Below, piece after piece: positions 5,710 to 9,323 of a DNA stretch of 9,323 bases. A program made the position numbers and the translations under genes. How positions within the stretch are numbered: the stretch's first letter is position 1; every line of letters begins with the position of its first letter. Below the pieces are notes generated by a model, which saw only the letters and a list, made by a program, of their open reading frames with translations, did no database searches and was not told where the DNA came from. This DNA is from Acidimicrobiia bacterium. GTDB lineage: Bacteria > Actinomycetota > Acidimicrobiia > Acidimicrobiales > Acidimicrobilacustridaceae. The DNA is taken from positions 1 through 9,323 of the forward strand of contig VERC01000080.1 in assembly GCA_018882825.1 (NCBI GenBank). The letters are read 5' to 3'.

Positions 5710-6609
5710 TCAGGTGCCGTGCACCGGGAACGGGGCCGGAGCGGCGGCGACGAGGTCGTCGACGACGGCACCGATCTCCGCCGGATCCCACTTGGCGCCC
5801 TTGTCGAACTCGGCGCCCACCTGCCAGCCATCGGCGAGGCTGATGAGTCCGCCAGCACACTCGAACACCCGACCCGAGACCGAGCACGCCGGGCTGCCCA
5901 GCCACACCACGAGGGGGCTGATGTTGGCCGGATCCATGGCGTCGAAGCCCGACTCGGGCTTGGCCATCATCTCGGGGAACGCCTCCTCGGTCATGCGACT
6001 GCGGGCCGACGGGGCGATCGAGTTGGCCATCACGCCGATCCGCCCGAGTTCGGCGGCGATGTTGATGGTGAAGGTGGCGATGCCCGCCTTGGCCGCGGAG
6101 TAGTTCGTCTGGGCGATCGAGCCGTGCAGGCCGGCCCCCGACGAGGTGGTGACGACCCGGGCGTCGCGCTGACGACCGGCCTTCGACTCGGCCCGCCAGT
6201 AGTCGACGGCGTGACGGACGGGGCAGAAGGTGCCGCGCAGGTGCACCTTCATCACGGCGTCCCACTCGTCGACGGTCATGTTGACGAACATGCGGTCGCG
6301 CACGATGCCGGCATTGGTGACCACCGTGTCCAGACCACCGAACGTGTCGATCGCCTGCTGCACCAGTCGGCCGGCGCCGTCCCAGTCGCTGATGTCGTCA
6401 GCGTTGGTGATCGCCTCACCACCGGCGGCCCGGATGGTGTCGACCACTTCCTGCGCCGGCGAGGCGTCGGCACCCTCTCCCTGCAGCGTCGCGCCGACGT
6501 CGTTGACGACGACCTTCGCTCCCTCGGCGGCGAAGGCCAGCGCGTGTTCGCGCCCGAGCCCACGGCCGGCGCCCGTGATGATCACGACCTTCCCGTCACA
6601 GATTCCCAT
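5710..6609 (-). CDS. SDR family dehydrogenase resembling the MFE-2/Hsd4A 3-hydroxyacyl-CoA dehydrogenase domain
   Basis: 299 residues, a classical-type SDR, NAD+-preferring judging by VVVNDVG with D37 at the end of beta-2. Motifs: TGAGRGLG (12-19), TNAG (98-101), S157, Y170 and K174 catalytic residues. The usual tetrad Asn is replaced by H123 in VHLRGTF, a trait of the (3R)-hydroxyacyl-CoA dehydrogenase domain of peroxisomal multifunctional enzyme 2. Other resemblances to that family are RDRMF (104-108), TSSGAGLHG (155-163), SIAPSARSRMT (197-207) and PLVVWLGSP (232-240). This predicts oxidation of a 3-hydroxyacyl-CoA in beta-oxidation of a fatty acid or steroid side chain; mycobacterial Hsd4A is a related cholesterol-pathway enzyme. 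Unlike MFE-2 it has no hydratase or SCP-2 domain. Its ATG directly follows the DUF1801 stop (TAGATG), preceded by a good SD. Confidence 0.9.
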   Translation of the reverse strand: MGICDGKVVIITGAGRGLGREHALAFAAEGAKVVVNDVGATLQGEGADASPAQEVVDTIRAAGGEAITNADDISDWDGAGRLVQQAIDTFGGLDTVVTNAGIVRDRMFVNMTVDEWDAVMKVHLRGTFCPVRHAVDYWRAESKAGRQRDARVVTTSSGAGLHGSIAQTNYSAAKAGIATFTINIAAELGRIGVMANSIAPSARSRMTEEAFPEMMAKPESGFDAMDPANISPLVVWLGSPACSVSGRVFECAGGLISLADGWQVGAEFDKGAKWDPAEIGAVVDDLVAAAPAPFPVHGT

Positions 6610-6981
6610 CTACTTCTTCTCCTCTGATTTGCGGATCTTCACTGCCTCACGGACATACCGACCGATGTCGGCGACCTTCAACTTCTCCTCGGGCGCGATG
6701 TCCCAGGTGCCCAAGGACGAATCGCCGAAGCGAAGCACACCGAGCGGATCGCTCATCTCCCGACCGACGGTGAAGCGGAGGGCGATGCCCTTCTTCGTCG
6801 TGTCGACCATGCACACCGGATTCATCCACTTCGAGTCGAACGAGTACATGTACTGCTTCCACTTGATCGCCGCATCGATACCCGGAGCAGCCCTCACGAT
6901 GGCGGCATCGATGGCGACGAGGCGATCGTGGAACGACTCGTCCTTGGTGGCGAGGTAGTCGGCGAAGGGTTGCCGGGCCAC
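6610..6981 (-). CDS. DUF1801 / YdhG-like protein
   Basis: 123 residues. Resembles the DUF1801 fold: a helical N-terminus, then AAIKWKQYMYSFDSKW (37-52), a beta-rich middle with KKGIALRFTVG (63-73), and a lysine-rich C-terminal helix. The molecular function of the family is unknown, though members often lie beside VOC/PhnB-like genes as here. The start is GTG at 6981, one nt after the VOC stop, with an AAGGGGG SD six nt upstream; no better ATG is available. The stop TAG directly abuts the ATG of the SDR. G+C is lower than in neighbours (30 of 60 bases at 6601-6660 against 46 of 60 at 8761-8820), consistent with insertion into a lipid operon or with its Lys-rich composition. Confidence 0.78.
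   Translation of the reverse strand: MARQPFADYLATKDESFHDRLVAIDAAIVRAAPGIDAAIKWKQYMYSFDSKWMNPVCMVDTTKKGIALRFTVGREMSDPLGVLRFGDSSLGTWDIAPEEKLKVADIGRYVREAVKIRKSEEKK
6619..6623 (-). promoter_or_regulatory. Shine-Dalgarno AGGAG for the MFE-2-like SDR
   Basis: AGGAG on the minus strand, 9 nt before the ATG at 6609 and inside the end of the DUF1801 gene. It supports that ATG as start and coupled translation. Confidence 0.65.
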
Positions 6982-6982
6982 G

Positions 6983-7414
6983 TCAGTCCCCCTTCGTCCC
7001 GGCCGCCACCAGAGCGGCGATGTCGATGCGGACCATCCCCATCAACGCGTCCATCACCGCCGGACCCGCGGAGAGATAGGACTCGATATCGGCCGGAATG
7101 ATCTGCCAGTTCACCCCGAATCGATCCGAACACCACCCGCACTGCTGCTCGGCTCCACCGTCGGCGATCAGCGCGTCCCAGTAGTGATCGAGTTCGGCCT
7201 GATCGACGCACGGAACCACCAATGAGAAGGCGCACGTCTGCGGGAACTGAGGGCCGCCGTTCAGGAGTTGCAGTCGCTGGCCGCTGATCTCGATGATCGA
7301 CATGAAGTCGTCGTCGCGTTCGATGCGGGAACCCGGGAAGAGATCGACATAGAAGTGGGCAGCCTCGCGGACGCGCCCGTCGAACCACACGCACGGAGTG
7401 ATGTCGCCACTCAT
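6983..7414 (-). CDS. VOC superfamily protein, PhnB/3-demethylubiquinone-methyltransferase-like
   Basis: 143 residues of the PhnB-like branch of the vicinal oxygen chelate (glyoxalase/bleomycin-resistance) superfamily. Diagnostic features are ITPCVWFDGRVREAAHFY (5-22), the strand pair FMSIIEISGQRLQLLNGG (37-54), and CGWCSDRFGVNWQIIP (92-107), equivalent to the family's C-G-W-x-x-D-x-x-G-x-x-W-Q-I-x-P signature. Such proteins usually dimerise; no substrate is known for most of this branch, and a clear set of metal ligands is not obvious. The start is taken as ATG at 7414, which gives an ATGA overlap with the upstream ligase and an AAGGAG SD 8 nt away; the GTG at 7421-7423 touches that SD and is unsuitable. 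It is followed 1 nt later by the DUF1801 gene, a common partner. The link to lipid metabolism is not evident. Confidence 0.85.
   Translation of the reverse strand: MSGDITPCVWFDGRVREAAHFYVDLFPGSRIERDDDFMSIIEISGQRLQLLNGGPQFPQTCAFSLVVPCVDQAELDHYWDALIADGGAEQQCGWCSDRFGVNWQIIPADIESYLSAGPAVMDALMGMVRIDIAALVAAGTKGD
6988..6994 (-). promoter_or_regulatory. Shine-Dalgarno AAGGGGG for the GTG start of the DUF1801 gene
   Basis: Minus strand reads AAGGGGG-ACTGAC-GTG. The 6-nt spacing supports the GTG at 6981 as start. Confidence 0.55.
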
Positions 7415-8979
7415 CGTTCCCACTCCTTCTCGGCCTCGGCGGCCGCCGGGGCCAGCGCCCGCTTGTCGATCTTGGACATCGCCGTCAGCGGCAACTCGTC
7501 GAGGAGCACCAGTGCATCGGGCGCCTTGTAGGAGGCCAGTCGCGACACGGTGAGATGGCGCAGTTCCTCGAGCGTTGGCGGATCGGCCGGATCGGCCGGC
7601 ACCACGAAGGCGATACCGATCTCACCGAGCACGGGAGCGGCAGTGCCGGTGACGGCGATGCGAGCCACCTTCGGATGCTGGCCGAGCAGGTTCTCCACCT
7701 CGATCGGGTACACGTTGTACCCGCCCCGGATGTACATCTCGGTGCTGCGTCCGTCGAGACGCAGATCTCCGCGAACGTCGAGATGACCGAGATCGCCGGT
7801 CAGCAACCAGCCTTCGGCGTCGATGGCCTCAGCGGTGAGCGCCGGTTCACGCCAGTAGCCCCGCATCATCGCCCGACTGCGCAGGCAGACCGTGCCCACC
7901 TCGGTGTCTCCCGAGCCGTCGGCCAGCGGTTCGACGACACGACCGCGTCCCTCGTCGAGTCGCAGTTCCATCTCCACGCCCTCCCCGGGCGTGCCCACCG
8001 TGTTGCAGATGACATCGTCGGGGTCGTCGAGCGCAGTGCCCGTGGAGACACAGGCCTCGGTGCTGGTGTAGCGGACGACGACGGGGACACCGAAGACGTC
8101 ACGCATCGACCGCACCATCTCCGGTGGGATGCGGGCCGCACCCGAGGACACGATGCGCAGCGACGATGTGTCGGTGTTGGCGAGATCGGGGTGGGCCAGC
8201 ATCATCTGCCACTGCGCGGGGACACCCTGCCCGACGGTGACGCGTTCGGTGGCGATCAGGTCGAGGGCACCGGCTGCCGTCCACGGCGTCGGACAGATCA
8301 CCGTGGTGATGACGTGCTGCAACTCGTCCCACACACGCGTCATGTAACCGACATGAGCGAAAGGAAGGGGTGAGAGTCTGCGGTCGCCGACGCGGCTGAG
8401 CGGACCAGCGGCGCGGGTCATGGCGCGCATGCACCCGGCGTCGAACACGGCGCCCTTCGGTTTGCCGGTGGTACCCGAGGTCCACACGATCGCCACCGGG
8501 TCGTCGAGCCCCACGTTGGGACGAGCGGTGAACACGGGATCGCCGCACGCCTCGCGCAACTCGTCGACCCACAGCAACGGCGCAGCGGCGAGCGCTCCCG
8601 TGGGATCGGCGTCGGTGATGACGACGGTGGGCTCGGACTTGTCGATGATGTGGGCGGTCTCGGCCACACCCAGGCGCGGATTCATGCCCGACGCGATGGC
8701 TCCGAGGCGCAGCACGGCCTGATAGGAGATGGCGTAGTCGATCGACGAGGGCAGCGAGATACCGACGACATCGCCCCGACGCACGCCCATCGCCGCCAGC
8801 CGCGTGGCCACACCGTCGGCGGCCCGACCCCAGTCGGCGAAGGTCAGTCGACGGCGGTCATCGGCAGTTCCATTGCCGTCGACGAAGGCCTCGACGTCGC
8901 CACACTCGGCGGCGACGGCGTCGAACAGTCCGCACAGATCGGCGAACTCGCCGTCGAAGGGCACGGACGGCAGCGGCAT
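7411..8979 (-). CDS. AMP-forming acyl-CoA synthetase/ligase (FadD-like)
   Basis: 522 residues, a complete ANL-superfamily adenylate-forming ligase: it would activate a carboxylic acid with ATP to an acyl-AMP, then transfer it to CoA. Core motifs are P-loop WTSGTTGKPKG (166-176), YTSTE (304-308), WLLTGD (391-396, D396 binds ribose), G410-R411 at the hinge, and GGYNVYPIEVEN (419-430). The C-terminal motif is PLTAMSKIDKR (497-507), in which K503 aligns with the catalytic lysine. The hinge segment RSTEMYIRGG differs from the common GRxKDMI form. Length is typical. The start is ATG at 8979, one nt after the stop of another ligase; the SD is weak, so coupling is likely. The stop overlaps the VOC start (ATGA). 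The substrate is not readable; a medium-chain, aromatic or steroid-derived acid is possible. The gene is a diverged paralogue rather than a recent copy of its neighbour. Confidence 0.92.
   Translation of the reverse strand: MPLPSVPFDGEFADLCGLFDAVAAECGDVEAFVDGNGTADDRRRLTFADWGRAADGVATRLAAMGVRRGDVVGISLPSSIDYAISYQAVLRLGAIASGMNPRLGVAETAHIIDKSEPTVVITDADPTGALAAAPLLWVDELREACGDPVFTARPNVGLDDPVAIVWTSGTTGKPKGAVFDAGCMRAMTRAAGPLSRVGDRRLSPLPFAHVGYMTRVWDELQHVITTVICPTPWTAAGALDLIATERVTVGQGVPAQWQMMLAHPDLANTDTSSLRIVSSGAARIPPEMVRSMRDVFGVPVVVRYTSTEACVSTGTALDDPDDVICNTVGTPGEGVEMELRLDEGRGRVVEPLADGSGDTEVGTVCLRSRAMMRGYWREPALTAEAIDAEGWLLTGDLGHLDVRGDLRLDGRSTEMYIRGGYNVYPIEVENLLGQHPKVARIAVTGTAAPVLGEIGIAFVVPADPADPPTLEELRHLTVSRLASYKAPDALVLLDELPLTAMSKIDKRALAPAAAEAEKEWER
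7423..7428 (-). promoter_or_regulatory. Shine-Dalgarno AAGGAG for the VOC gene
   Basis: AAGGAG 8 nt before the ATG at 7414, inside the end of the ligase gene. It decides that start over the GTG at 7421-7423, whose G is the last base of the SD. Confidence 0.7.
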
Positions 8980-8980
8980 C

Positions 8981-9323
8981 TCAGTTCCCGGCGAGCTCGT
9001 CGACAGCTGCGGCCCGCAACTCGACCTTGAGGACCTTGCCGCTGGCATTCGTGGGCAGTGCATCGACCACGCGGAAGTGACGGGGGACCTTGAAGTTGGC
9101 CATCGCCTCACGACTCCAGCCCCGCAACGCGTCGAGGTCGATGTCGATGCGGGCACCACTGGCGTCCTGGCGGGGCACGAGGAACGCCATCCCCACCTCA
9201 CCCATCCGCTCGTCGGGCACCCCGATGACCGCGACCTGGGCGAAGTCACCCTTGCCCATGAGCAGGTTCTCGATCTCCGCCGGATACGCATTGAAGCCGC
9301 CGACGATGAACATGTCCTTGGTG
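8981..9323 (-). CDS. Acyl-CoA ligase, C-terminal fragment (FadD3-like), cut by the window edge
   Basis: Only the last 113 residues are visible; the 5' part lies beyond the right edge. They form the mobile C-terminal domain of an AMP-forming ligase: the hinge/A8 region TKDMFIVGGFNAYPAEIEN (visible 1-19), then VAVIGVPDERMGEVG (30-44), and the lysine motif NASGKVLK (92-99) in which K96 is the catalytic lysine for adenylation. The MFIVGGFNAYPAEIE form recalls FadD3-type ligases, which in mycobacteria activate the steroid ring remnant HIP; this fragment alone cannot settle that. It is the first visible gene of the minus-strand operon, its stop one nt before the ATG of a second, clearly different ligase, suggesting two acids or two stages of one pathway. 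The gene appears intact where visible. Confidence 0.9.
   Translation of the reverse strand, partial: TKDMFIVGGFNAYPAEIENLLMGKGDFAQVAVIGVPDERMGEVGMAFLVPRQDASGARIDIDLDALRGWSREAMANFKVPRHFRVVDALPTNASGKVLKVELRAAAVDELAGN

Noticed and set aside
5058..6627. Long plus-strand open frames across the TetR and SDR genes
   Set aside because: Arg/Gly/His-rich shadows antisense to two genes with clear family motifs.
8980..9291. Extension of the second ligase upstream of 8979
   Set aside because: It is an out-of-frame reading of the preceding ligase's conserved C-terminal domain; the sequence is low-complexity and unlike any ligase N-terminus.
7411..9323. Adjacent ligases as a split or frameshifted single gene
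   Set aside because: Each has its own hinge and C-terminal lysine motif, and the second has a full N-terminal domain, so they are two separate genes.

Overview
The window reads as chromosomal DNA of a high-GC actinobacterium. Evidence: strong G/C bias at third codon positions, densely packed genes, 4-base ATGA start/stop overlaps, SD-less genes preceded by a TANNNT box exactly 6 nt before the start codon, and actinobacterial-type families (P450, FadD-like ligases, MFE-2-type SDR, TetR). Acidimicrobiia would fit but this is an inference. No RNA genes, CRISPR arrays, transposases or integrases were seen, and no stretch over 300 bases lacks a gene. The longest non-coding gaps are 30-31 bp.

Left part (1-2877): an RhlG-like short-chain reductase on +; a 73-residue single-pass membrane protein on -; a Nudix hydrolase and a DUF4239-like membrane protein on + that overlap by ATGA; and a small FmdB-type zinc-ribbon protein on -. 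Middle part (2908-5024): a bacterial cytochrome P450 translationally coupled to a crotonase-fold enzyme, both on +. Right part (5028-9323): one tight minus-strand operon read from the right edge. It encodes the C-terminus of a FadD3-like acyl-CoA ligase, a second complete AMP-forming ligase, a VOC/PhnB-like protein, a DUF1801 protein, an MFE-2/Hsd4A-like SDR and a TetR regulator. Junctions are 1 nt, a 4-nt overlap, 1 nt, 0 nt and 31 nt.

The common theme of the middle and right parts is probably oxidative breakdown of a lipid-like carboxylic acid (fatty acid, steroid side chain or terpenoid). The P450 would oxygenate, the ligases would activate to CoA esters, and the crotonase and SDR would carry out isomerase and dehydrogenase steps. 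The TetR protein is the likely local repressor. The substrate cannot be read from the sequence.

The most striking non-coding signal is a pair of divergent promoters at 1078-1107 and 2878-2907. Both gaps are exactly 30 bp and have the same layout: 6-nt leader, -10 box, 6 nt, -10 box, 6-nt leader, with a start codon abutting each end. They match at 19 of 30 positions. All four genes look leaderless. The three convergent junctions each hold a GC-rich inverted repeat, and two of these overlap stop codons.
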